From Roseiarcus sp031367195 (GTDB lineage Bacteria > Pseudomonadota > Alphaproteobacteria > Rhizobiales > Beijerinckiaceae), in the NCBI GenBank assembly GCA_031367195.1, contig JANLPL010000046.1, positions 1 to 22,654 on the forward strand: a stretch of DNA of 22,654 nt. The letters run 5' to 3'. The position numbers and the translations under genes were made by a program. Positions 1 to 6,775 of the stretch are shown here, in pieces. The notes under the pieces were generated by a model. It was given only the letters and a program-made list of their open reading frames with translations, made no database searches and had not been told where the DNA came from. Every line of letters starts with the position of its first letter. The stretch's first letter is position 1.

Positions 1-216
1 GGCCTTGCCGACCGCCGCGCCGGTTGGGATCTGCCGCTGGCGCGGCCCGAGCTTTTTGTCGAGGCGATCGAGACCTTCGCCGCCCTGCCGGAAGCGGCGC
101 GCGCGGCCTGGCGTGACGGCGCACGCGCCCGCGCGCGCGCCTATGTAGAGACCAGCGGCGCGGCGGAGGCGAGCGCGGCGATGCTGCGCGGCGCGATTGA
201 GGCAGCGGGCCGATGA
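1..216 (+). CDS. Probable glycosyltransferase, C-terminal 71 residues only (5' end outside window)
   Basis: Frame 1 is open from the left edge to TGA at 214-216. The visible part is a C-terminal tail with 'AGWDLPLARPELFVEAIE', then an alanine- and arginine-rich helical stretch (WRDGARARARAYVET). This resembles the final helix of GT-B fold, family 4 glycosyltransferases, where a residual-sugar/loop segment is followed by 'xxWxxxARxxAxxY'. Its stop overlaps the start of the next glycosyltransferase gene by ATGA (213-216), which implies translational coupling in a polysaccharide or glycan biosynthesis operon. No catalytic motif is inside the window, so the assignment rests on the tail pattern and on context. 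Confidence 0.55.
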   Translation, partial: GLADRRAGWDLPLARPELFVEAIETFAALPEAARAAWRDGARARARAYVETSGAAEASAAMLRGAIEAAGR

Positions 217-1382
217 GCGCGCTGCGTCTGGCGGTCGTGGTCTCGCATCCGATCCAGTATTACGCGCCGCTGTGGCGGGCGCTCGCGCGCGAGCCGGCGT
301 TGGCGTTGCACGTCATCTTCGCCTCGCGCATCGGCCTCGACAAGACCTTCGACCCCGACATGAAAACCCATGTCGCCTGGGCGACCGATCTGACGGCGGG
401 CTATGCCCACGAATTCCTGGCCGAGGCGGCGTCGATCCAGCGCACCGGCTTCCATATCGACAACCCAAGTGTCGGCGAGGCTTTGGCGCGCTTCCGACCC
501 GATTCCGTCATCCTGCACGGCTACGGCTCGCGCACGATGCTGCGCGCGCTTATCTGGTGCAAGCTTTATGGCGTGCGGACGCTGCTGACGGCCGACAGTT
601 CCGCGCATGTGTCGCCGCCGGGTTGGCGACGGCGCGTCAAGACGCTGGTCGCGCCCTGGTTGCTCAGCCTCTACGACGCGGCGCTGACGATGAGCGATCG
701 CAGCGAAGCGCATTTCGCCTCGCTCGGCTTTCCCCGCGCGCGCATGTTTCGTACCCCCGTGATGATCGACGACGCCTTTTGGGTCGCGCGGGCCGCGCGG
801 GCGCCGTTGCGCGCCGCCAAACGCGCCGAACTCGACTTGAGGCCGGACGCGTTCGTCGTCATGGCGGCGAGCAAACTGACCAAGGGCAAGCGCGTCGGCG
901 ATCTCATCGCCGCCTGCGCAAGGCTGGCGCCGGGCGCGGTGCTGCTGATCGCCGGCGAGGGGGCCGAGCGCGGCCGGCTGGAGGCGCTCGCCGAGACCCA
1001 GGGCGTGGCGACCCGGTTTTGCGGCTTCGTCAACATCGACGCGCTGCCCGCCTATTACGCCGCGGCCGACGTGTTCGCCCATGCCGGCGAGGTCGAGCAA
1101 TATGGCATGGTGGTGTTGGAGGCGGCGATCCTGGGACTGCCGCTGGCGTTGAGCGACCAGACCGGCGCCGTCGGGCCGACCTCGATTGCGCGGCCGGGCG
1201 AAAACGCGTTGGTGTTTCCGGTCGGCGATGTCGGCGCCATCGCGCAGGCGCTGTCGCAATTGCGCGACGAAGCCCAGCGCGCTCGCATGGCCGCCGCGTC
1301 GTTGGCGATTTCGCAGGACCATCGCGGTGACAAAAGCGTGGCGGCCGTGCTTGCCGCCGCAAGCAACGCGCGCGAGCCGTGA
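213..1382 (+). CDS. GT4-family glycosyltransferase (group 1)
   Basis: The 389-residue product has the two-Rossmann GT-B layout. The N-terminal acceptor domain begins 'LRLAVVVSHPIQYYAPLWR'. The C-terminal nucleotide-sugar domain starts near residue 213, with 'ASKLTKGKRVGDLI' (residues 219-232, phosphate-contacting lysines), 'LLIAGEGAERGRLE', and an E-x7-E pair at E295 and E303 (EQYGMVVLE) typical of retaining GT4 enzymes. It probably transfers a sugar from a nucleotide donor during surface-glycan assembly at the inner membrane's cytoplasmic face; donor and acceptor cannot be told. The ATG at 213 overlaps the upstream stop (ATGA), so the two are probably cotranslated. No transmembrane segment is evident. 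Confidence 0.85.
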   Translation: MSALRLAVVVSHPIQYYAPLWRALAREPALALHVIFASRIGLDKTFDPDMKTHVAWATDLTAGYAHEFLAEAASIQRTGFHIDNPSVGEALARFRPDSVILHGYGSRTMLRALIWCKLYGVRTLLTADSSAHVSPPGWRRRVKTLVAPWLLSLYDAALTMSDRSEAHFASLGFPRARMFRTPVMIDDAFWVARAARAPLRAAKRAELDLRPDAFVVMAASKLTKGKRVGDLIAACARLAPGAVLLIAGEGAERGRLEALAETQGVATRFCGFVNIDALPAYYAAADVFAHAGEVEQYGMVVLEAAILGLPLALSDQTGAVGPTSIARPGENALVFPVGDVGAIAQALSQLRDEAQRARMAAASLAISQDHRGDKSVAAVLAAASNAREP

Positions 1383-1399
1383 CGGCAGCGCGCGCCGAC

Positions 1400-1423
1400 T
1401 TGCCAAAAAACGGCTTGCCAAAA
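1400..1423 (+). repeat. Short direct repeat TTGCCAAAA ahead of the comM operator
   Basis: TTGCCAAAA occurs at 1400-1408 and again at 1415-1423, a 15-bp period, in the 85-bp gap between the GT4 gene and comM. Either TTGCCA could serve as a -35 element for a comM promoter overlapping the LexA-type box, but no good -10 hexamer is seen 16-18 bp downstream. The function is unknown. Confidence 0.4.
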
Positions 1424-1430
1424 CGTTAGT

Positions 1431-1445
1431 GTTCTGCAAATGTTC
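1431..1445 (+). promoter_or_regulatory. LexA operator (alphaproteobacterial SOS box) upstream of comM
   Basis: GTTCTGCAAATGTTC is an exact GTTC-N7-GTTC direct repeat, the LexA-binding motif established for alphaproteobacteria such as Rhodobacter and rhizobia. It lies in the intergenic gap, 22 bp before the comM ATG, where a repressor would block a promoter. ComM is a reported SOS-regulon member in some alphaproteobacteria, as far as I recall. Binding is inferred, not shown. Confidence 0.75.
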
Positions 1446-1457
1446 CGTCTCAGGGCC

Positions 1458-1462
1458 GGAGG
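1458..1462 (+). promoter_or_regulatory. Ribosome binding site fixing the comM start
   Basis: GGAGG lies 5 nt ahead of ATG 1468. The open frame extends upstream to 1186, into the GT4 gene, but only the ATG at 1468 has this site and gives the normal ComM N-terminus, which decides the start. Confidence 0.8.
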
Positions 1463-1467
1463 CGGAC

Positions 1468-3003
1468 ATGGTGACGCGCGTGACCACGATGGCGTTCGAG
1501 GGCGTCGAGACCCGGCCGGTCGATGTGCAGGTGCATATCGCCAACGGCATTGTGGCGTTCAATGTCGTCGGCCTCGGCGACAAGGCGGTGGCGGAATCGC
1601 GCGAGCGGGTGCGCTCGGCGCTGGTCGCCTCGGGGCTGGCGCTGCCGGCCAAACGGATCACGGTCAATCTCGCGCCCGCCGATCTGCCCAAGGAGGGCAG
1701 CCATTACGACCTGCCGATCGCGCTCGGCGTGATGGTGGCGATCGGGGCGATCCCCGCCGACGCGCTTGACGCCTATGCCGTGATTGGCGAACTCGCGCTC
1801 GACGGGATGATCAGCTCGGTCGCCGGCGTGCTGCCGGCGGCGATCTCCGCCAATGCGCGCGGCCTCGGGCTGATCTGCCCCTTCGCCTGCGGACCGGAGG
1901 CGGCCTGGGCCTCCGAAGATCTCGACATTCTCGCGCCCCGCTCGCTGATCCAGCTCGCCAATCATTTTCGGGGCAGCCAAGCGCTCACCCGGCCGACGCC
2001 GGCTTTGCGGGCGCAAAACCCAGATCTGCCGGATCTTCGCGACGTCAGGGGCCAGGAGAGCGCCAAGCGGGCGCTGGAAGTCGCCGCCGCCGGCGGCCAC
2101 AATCTGCTTATGAGCGGGCCGCCCGGCGCCGGCAAATCGATGCTGGCGCAGCGTCTGCCCTCGATCCTGCCGCCGCTGGGGCCGCGCGAATTGCTCGAAG
2201 TGTCGATGATCCATTCCGTCGCCGGCATGTTGCCGGGCGGCGCCTTGACCGACCGGCGGCCGTTCCGCGCGCCGCATCATTCCGCTTCGATGGCGGCGCT
2301 GGTCGGGGGCGGTCATCACGCCAAACCGGGGGAAATCTCGCTCGCGCACCGGGGCGTGCTGTTTCTCGACGAATTGCCGGAGTTCCATCCGCAGACGCTC
2401 GACAGCCTGCGCCAACCGCTGGAAACCGGCGAAGTGGCGCTTTCCCGCGCCAATCATCGCATCGTCTATCCCGCGCGGTTCCAGCTCGTGGCGGCGATGA
2501 ACCCGTGCCGCTGCGGCCACGCCGACGATCCCGGATACGCCTGCGCGCGAGGGCCGGTTTCGCGCTGCGCCGGACAATATCAGATGCGGCTGAGCGGCCC
2601 GCTGCTCGACCGGTTCGATTTGACCATCGACGTCGGCGCCGTCACCGCCGCGGATCTGATGCGGCCCGCGCCGGCCGAGGGGTCGCGCGAGATCGCCGAG
2701 CGGGTGGCGGCGGCGCGGGCGATGCAGGTCGAGCGCTTCCGCAAGCTCGGGCTCGACGCCATCGGCTGCAATGCGGCGGCGCCCTCGGCCGTGATCGAGG
2801 AGATCGCGGCGGCCGAGCCGGCGGCCATGGCGCTGCTGCGCGACGCCGCCGACCGGATGGCGCTTTCCGCGCGCGGTTACCATCGCGTGCTGAAACTCGC
2901 CCGCACTTTGGCCGATCTCGACGGCGGCGGTCCGGTGCGCCGGCTGCATCTGGGCGAGGCTCTGTCGTATCGCGGCGCGCCGGAGCGCGCGGCGGCGGCG
3001 TGA
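1468..3003 (+). CDS. comM: ComM/YifB family Mg-chelatase-like AAA+ ATPase
   Basis: The 511-residue protein matches the usual ComM/YifB length (about 500). It has an N-terminal ChlI-like domain (MVTRVTTMAFEGVE...), a central AAA+ module with Walker A GPPGAGKS at 217-224, Walker B LFLDELPE near 298-305, a cysteine cluster (NPCRCGH at 345-351, plus C359 and C367) that may bind metal, and a C-terminal Mg-chelatase subunit domain with 'ARGYHRVLKLARTLADL'. ComM is known in naturally competent bacteria as a hexameric branch-migration helicase that helps integrate single-stranded DNA. The start at 1468 is set by GGAGG. An exact LexA-type box upstream suggests induction by DNA damage. The gene continues on the same strand as the downstream kinase, with an 86-bp gap. 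Confidence 0.93.
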   Translation: MVTRVTTMAFEGVETRPVDVQVHIANGIVAFNVVGLGDKAVAESRERVRSALVASGLALPAKRITVNLAPADLPKEGSHYDLPIALGVMVAIGAIPADALDAYAVIGELALDGMISSVAGVLPAAISANARGLGLICPFACGPEAAWASEDLDILAPRSLIQLANHFRGSQALTRPTPALRAQNPDLPDLRDVRGQESAKRALEVAAAGGHNLLMSGPPGAGKSMLAQRLPSILPPLGPRELLEVSMIHSVAGMLPGGALTDRRPFRAPHHSASMAALVGGGHHAKPGEISLAHRGVLFLDELPEFHPQTLDSLRQPLETGEVALSRANHRIVYPARFQLVAAMNPCRCGHADDPGYACARGPVSRCAGQYQMRLSGPLLDRFDLTIDVGAVTAADLMRPAPAEGSREIAERVAAARAMQVERFRKLGLDAIGCNAAAPSAVIEEIAAAEPAAMALLRDAADRMALSARGYHRVLKLARTLADLDGGGPVRRLHLGEALSYRGAPERAAAA

Positions 3004-3080
3004 GGCGGTGAGCGCAGCAAGGGAATCTCAATGGTGTTGCGACAAGATGCCGCCAAAGTCGCCCGCGTCTCGTTGCAAGA

Positions 3081-3095
3081 GTTCCCCTGATGTTC
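3081..3095 (+). promoter_or_regulatory. Second LexA-type box, overlapping the hybrid kinase start codon
   Basis: GTTCCCCTGATGTTC is a second exact GTTC-N7-GTTC repeat. It spans the proposed ATG at 3090-3092, so it would work either on a promoter giving a very short or leaderless transcript, or ahead of an alternative start at ATG 3114. The motif is exact, but its overlap with coding sequence and the chance rate of such matches (about one per 40-60 kb on both strands) lower confidence that it is functional. Confidence 0.45.
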
Positions 3096-4868
3096 AACCT
3101 GCTTTCCAACGCCATGACGGCCGATCTGACCACGCTGGCGATCCATATCGGACCGCAGGTCGCCCTGGTGGTGATGATGGGGGTCGAATTGCTGCGCCGG
3201 CGTGTGGCCGCCGAGACGCGCGCGCGCGCCGCCGAGACGCAGAACGAGGCTTTGCGCGACGAGCTGTGGCGGCTCAAGGCGAGCGCGGCCGAGCGGGAGC
3301 GGGCGGAGGCGGCCAACGAGGCGAAATCGCGCTTTCTCGCCACGATGAGCCACGAGATCCGGACGCCGTTGGCCGGCATCCTCGGCATGGCCGATCTGTT
3401 GCGCGACGCGCGGCTGGAGCCGGAATCGGCGAGCTATGTCGAGGCGATTCGCGGCTCGGGCGCGGCGTTGGCGAGCCTGATCGACCAGATCCTCGATTTC
3501 TCCAAGATCGAGGCGGGCCGGCTCGAACTGGTCGAGGAGCCGTTCGAGCTGCGGCCGCTGGTCGAGGGGGTGAGCGAATTGCTGGCGCCGGGCGCGCAAA
3601 GCAAGGGGCTCGAAATCGCTGCCTCGATCGCCGCCGACGCGCCGCGTCTGGTGCGCGGCGACGCGCTGCGGCTGAGACAAACGCTGCTCAATCTCGCCGG
3701 CAACGCCGTCAAATTCACCCAATCCGGCGGCGTCGGCGTGTCCGTGACGTGCGGGCCGGGAGACCTGTTGCGCTTCAGCGTCGCCGATACCGGCCCGGGG
3801 GTGCCGACCGACCGGCGCGCACGCATTTTCGAGGACTTCGAGCAGGGTGACCCCAACCGCCATATCGAGGGGACAGGGCTCGGCCTGGCTATCAGCAAGC
3901 GGCTGGTGGAATTGATGGGAGGCGAGATCGCGCTTACCGACAATCCCGGCGGCGGCAGTGTGTTCGCTTTCACGGCTCGTTTGCCGGCCGAGTCGGCGGC
4001 GGCGCCGTTCGAACGCGAAGCGGCGGAGAAGGCGAGGCTCACCGGACGCCGGGCGCTGGTGGTCGCCAATTCGCCGTTCGAGGCGCCCGCTCTCGCCGCC
4101 CGGCTCGAAGAGGGCGGCGCGGTCATCGAGCGCGCCGCAGGAGTTGAGGCCGGGCTTGGAGCGCTCGCCCGGCGCCCCGCGCCCGACATCGTCATCGTCG
4201 ATTGCGCGCTGGGGCAGGAGGCGACCCATGCGCTTGCGCTCGCCGCGCGCGCGGCCGGCGTCGCCAAGAGCCTGGTCCTGTTCTCGCCATTCGAGCGGCG
4301 CGCCTTCGGCGGCGCGGCCGTCGAGGGTTTTGACGGCTGGCTGGTCAAGCCGGTGCGCGCCCGCTCGCTGTTCGAGCGGCTGGCGGAGGAGTTTTCGCCC
4401 CGCGCGGCGGACGGCGCCGCCGCCGCGCTGGACGTTTCTCCGCTGACCAAAGCGCGCGCGCTGGTGGCCGAGGACAACGACATCAATTTCGTCATCGCGC
4501 AAAAGGCGCTGCGCCGACTTGGCTTCGAGGTCGAGCGGGCGCGCGACGGCCTCAGCGCCGTGCGGATGGCCGACGCCGCCGCGCGGGGAAAAGCGCCGCG
4601 ATACGATCTCGTGCTGATGGACATCAAGATGCCGGGCCTCGACGGGCGCCAGGCGGTGCGGGAGATCCGCGAAATTGAACGCGAGACGGGCGCCAAGCCC
4701 GTCGCCATCGTCGCCCTGACAGCCAATGCGACGGCGCAGGACCGGCGCGCCGCGCTGGAGGCCGGCGTTGACGAATATCTGACCAAACCGTTCGATCCGC
4801 CGGGCCTGGCCGAGACGATCGAGCGCGCGATGCGGCCCGCGAGCGAGCCGGCGCGGCGTTTGTCATAA
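3090..4868 (+). CDS. Membrane-anchored hybrid sensor histidine kinase with two receiver domains
   Basis: The 592-residue protein has one N-terminal transmembrane helix (about 12-35), a coiled coil (40-80), and a HisKA domain with the H box SHEIRTPL (phospho-histidine H88). The HATPase domain shows the N box NLAGNAVKFT (201-210), G1 DTGPGVP (233-239) and G2 GTGLGLAI (261-268). Two receivers follow. The first (about 322-434) is degenerate: it keeps D371 and K420 but lacks the acidic Mg-binding pair. The second (456-583) is complete, with E461/D462, D511, T544 and K566. There is no periplasmic or PAS sensor, so the signal is unknown, and no HPt domain is present. The start at 3090 has only a weak AAGAG site; ATG 3114 is an alternative. 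The next gene, olsB, follows closely. The kinase class is certain; its pathway is not. Confidence 0.9.
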   Translation: MFNLLSNAMTADLTTLAIHIGPQVALVVMMGVELLRRRVAAETRARAAETQNEALRDELWRLKASAAERERAEAANEAKSRFLATMSHEIRTPLAGILGMADLLRDARLEPESASYVEAIRGSGAALASLIDQILDFSKIEAGRLELVEEPFELRPLVEGVSELLAPGAQSKGLEIAASIAADAPRLVRGDALRLRQTLLNLAGNAVKFTQSGGVGVSVTCGPGDLLRFSVADTGPGVPTDRRARIFEDFEQGDPNRHIEGTGLGLAISKRLVELMGGEIALTDNPGGGSVFAFTARLPAESAAAPFEREAAEKARLTGRRALVVANSPFEAPALAARLEEGGAVIERAAGVEAGLGALARRPAPDIVIVDCALGQEATHALALAARAAGVAKSLVLFSPFERRAFGGAAVEGFDGWLVKPVRARSLFERLAEEFSPRAADGAAAALDVSPLTKARALVAEDNDINFVIAQKALRRLGFEVERARDGLSAVRMADAAARGKAPRYDLVLMDIKMPGLDGRQAVREIREIERETGAKPVAIVALTANATAQDRRAALEAGVDEYLTKPFDPPGLAETIERAMRPASEPARRLS

Positions 4869-4922
4869 TTCCTTTTGCTTGCCATGTTGAAAACCGCTTC
4901 GAGGCAAACGGGGGTCGATGAC

Positions 4923-5723
4923 ATGGCGAGAGGCGATTCGCTGGCGCGGGTGGGCGATCTCGAAGTGCGGCTGGCGGTTTGCCAGCGCGAAATCGCGGCG
5001 GCGCAGGCGTTGCGCTATCGCGTGTTCTTCGAGGAAGGGGGCGCCGCCCCGGCGGCGGCCAACCGCCAGGCTCGCCGCGACATCTGCCGGTTCGACGCGG
5101 TGTGCGACCACGTGATTGCGCTCGATCTCGCCGCGCCCCTGGACGTCGAGGGCGCGGCGCCTGTCGTGGGCGCCTACCGCCTGCTGCGGCAGGAGGTCGC
5201 GGCGGCGCATTTCGGCTTCTACAGTGCGGCCGAATTCGAGATCGGCGCGCTCATCGCCCGGCATCCGCAATTGCGTTTCATGGAGCTTGGCCGCTCCTGC
5301 GTCGCCCACGGGCATCGCAGCAGGCGAACGATCGAGACCTTGTGGCGCGGCGTCTGGGCTTTCGCGCTGAGCCACGGCGTCGACGTGATGTTCGGCTGCG
5401 CCAGCCTGCCCGGCGCCGACCCGAGCGCTCACGCGTCCGCGCTCGCGGCGCTGCGCTTTCGCGCCGCCGAACCGGAATGGTGCGCTGCGCCGGCCGCGGG
5501 CGCGCGCCGCGCGCAAGGCGCGCAAGCGAGGCCCGACCCGCGCGCCATACGCGATCTGCCGCCGCTGATGAAGGGCTATCTGCGCCTGGGCGCGCGATTC
5601 GGCCGCGAGGCGGTGATCGACGAGGCGTTCAACACGACGGATGTGCTCGTGCTGCTGCGCGTCGCCGACATCGAGAGCCGCTATCTCGACTATTTCGCGC
5701 CCGGGCGGCCGATCGCGGCCTAG
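4923..5723 (+). CDS. olsB: L-ornithine N-alpha-acyltransferase OlsB (GNAT-like)
   Basis: OlsB transfers a 3-hydroxyacyl group from acyl carrier protein to the alpha-amino group of ornithine, the first step of ornithine-lipid synthesis. Family signatures visible are LRYRVFFEEGG, a FDAVCDHVIALD stretch, VVGAYRLLRQEVA, FYSAAEFEIGALIARHP, FMELGRSCV, ETLWRGVWAFALSHGVDVMFGCAS, LPPLMKGYLRLGARFG and NTTDVLVLLRV. The enzyme acts at the cytoplasmic side of the inner membrane. I prefer ATG 4923 (266 aa), preceded by GGGGG at 4910-4914. The frame also permits TTG 4875 or ATG 4884, which would add 13-16 residues without a clear ribosome site. The O-acyltransferase partner OlsA is not in the window. The region between the catalytic core and the LPPLMKGYL motif is short and Ala/Arg-rich. 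Confidence 0.88.
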   Translation: MARGDSLARVGDLEVRLAVCQREIAAAQALRYRVFFEEGGAAPAAANRQARRDICRFDAVCDHVIALDLAAPLDVEGAAPVVGAYRLLRQEVAAAHFGFYSAAEFEIGALIARHPQLRFMELGRSCVAHGHRSRRTIETLWRGVWAFALSHGVDVMFGCASLPGADPSAHASALAALRFRAAEPEWCAAPAAGARRAQGAQARPDPRAIRDLPPLMKGYLRLGARFGREAVIDEAFNTTDVLVLLRVADIESRYLDYFAPGRPIAA

Positions 5724-5737
5724 CCGCTTTACGTCAG

Positions 5738-5753
5738 GTTACGGCTTTCTTAA
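5738..5753 (+). promoter_or_regulatory. Candidate CtrA-like box upstream of the GT2 gene
   Basis: GTTACGGCTTTCTTAA matches the reverse form of the CtrA consensus (GTTAA-N7-TTAA) at 8 of 9 fixed positions. It is in the 80-bp gap between olsB and the GT2 gene, 50 bp before the start codon. The overlapping GGCTT-TCTT-AAGCC is also a small 5-bp hairpin, so a weak attenuating structure is an alternative reading. This rests on motif alone. Confidence 0.25.
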
Positions 5754-5803
5754 GCCTTGCGCGGCTACCGTCGGACCCAGCGATTCCCGGCGGCCGGCAG
5801 ACC

Positions 5804-6775
5804 ATGATCCCCGTTTATTCCCTGGTCGTTCCCATATTCAACGAGGAGGCGGTGCTCCCCGTTCTGCTGCGCCGGCTCGACGGGCTGTTGCCGCGGCTCG
5901 ACGGGCCGGCCGAGGTGATCTTCGTCGACGACGGCTCGACCGACACCAGCCCGATCGTGCTGGAGGCGCGCGCCCGCGCCGACAATCGCTTCCGCCTGCT
6001 GCGCCTGTCGCGCAATTTCGGCCAACAGGTGGCGATGACGTCCGGCATGGCGCGCGCGCGCGGTCAAGCGATCGTCATCATGGACGCCGACTTGCAAGAC
6101 CCGCCCGAGATCATGCTCGACATGATCGCCAAATGGCGCGAAGGGTTCGAGATCGTCTATGCGCAGCGGCTTTCGCGCGACGGCGAGAGCCCGTTCAAGC
6201 TGGTGACGGCCAATCTGTTCTATCGCGTCATGGGCAAGCTCAGCGACGTCGATCTGCCGCAGAACGTCGGCGATTTCCGACTTGTCGACCGCAAGGCGCT
6301 CGACAGTTTCCTCGCCATGCCCGAGCGCGACCGTTTCGTGCGGGGCATGTTCTCCTGGATCGGATTCCGGCAGACGGTGGTGCAGTTCCACCGACCGGCG
6401 CGTGCGGCGGGCGAGACCAAATATTCGCTCGCCAAAATGCTGCGGCTCGCGGCCAGCGGTCTCGTCTCGTTCTCCGACGCGCCGTTGCGGGCGGCGCTCT
6501 GGGCCGGCGTGGCGGTGTGCGGGCTTGCCGCGGCTTACGCGCTGTTCGTGGTGGCGGCCTATCTCGCCGGCGCCCATCTCGAGCGCGGCTGGAGCTCGAT
6601 CATCGTCGTGATGACTTTCCTCGGCGGCGCCAACATGCTGATGACGGGCGTGCTCGGCGTCTATATCGGCCGCATCCATTCCGAAGTGAAACGGCGCCCG
6701 CTCTATTTCGTCGATCGCGCGATCGGGTTCGAGACGCCGGCGGCGGTCGAACGGCCACGCGAGGACGCGGCGTGA
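5804..6775 (+). CDS. DPM1/GtrB-like GT2 glycosyltransferase (polyprenyl-phosphate glycosyltransferase)
   Basis: The 323-residue protein has a GT-A catalytic domain starting 'YSLVVPIFNEE', with VDDGSTD (41-47) and the metal-binding DAD at 94-96 inside 'VIMDADLQDPPE'. Two C-terminal transmembrane helices (about 227-253 and 263-288) precede a basic tail 'GRIHSEVKRRPLY'. This is the plan of GtrB, ArnC and DPM1-type enzymes, which move a sugar from UDP- or GDP-donor to undecaprenyl phosphate at the inner membrane. The next gene overlaps by GTGA and encodes a GT-C-like membrane protein, the expected user of such a lipid-linked sugar. The sugar identity is not readable. ATG 5804 yields the normal N-terminus. 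Confidence 0.9.
   Translation: MIPVYSLVVPIFNEEAVLPVLLRRLDGLLPRLDGPAEVIFVDDGSTDTSPIVLEARARADNRFRLLRLSRNFGQQVAMTSGMARARGQAIVIMDADLQDPPEIMLDMIAKWREGFEIVYAQRLSRDGESPFKLVTANLFYRVMGKLSDVDLPQNVGDFRLVDRKALDSFLAMPERDRFVRGMFSWIGFRQTVVQFHRPARAAGETKYSLAKMLRLAASGLVSFSDAPLRAALWAGVAVCGLAAAYALFVVAAYLAGAHLERGWSSIIVVMTFLGGANMLMTGVLGVYIGRIHSEVKRRPLYFVDRAIGFETPAAVERPREDAA

Noticed and set aside
1450..2949. 499-residue minus-strand open frame opposite comM
   Set aside because: It mirrors comM codon by codon, is rich in Arg/His/Gly/Gln, shows no domain, and comM on the other strand is certain. It is a high-GC shadow frame.
2877..4502. 541-residue minus-strand open frame opposite the hybrid kinase
   Set aside because: Its composition is that of an antisense shadow (Arg/Gln/Gly-rich) and it covers conserved kinase motifs on the plus strand.
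4979..5803. Upstream extension of the GT2 frame through olsB
   Set aside because: The translated extension is Arg/Gly/Pro-rich and lies out of frame over olsB; the GT2 fold begins at ATG 5804.
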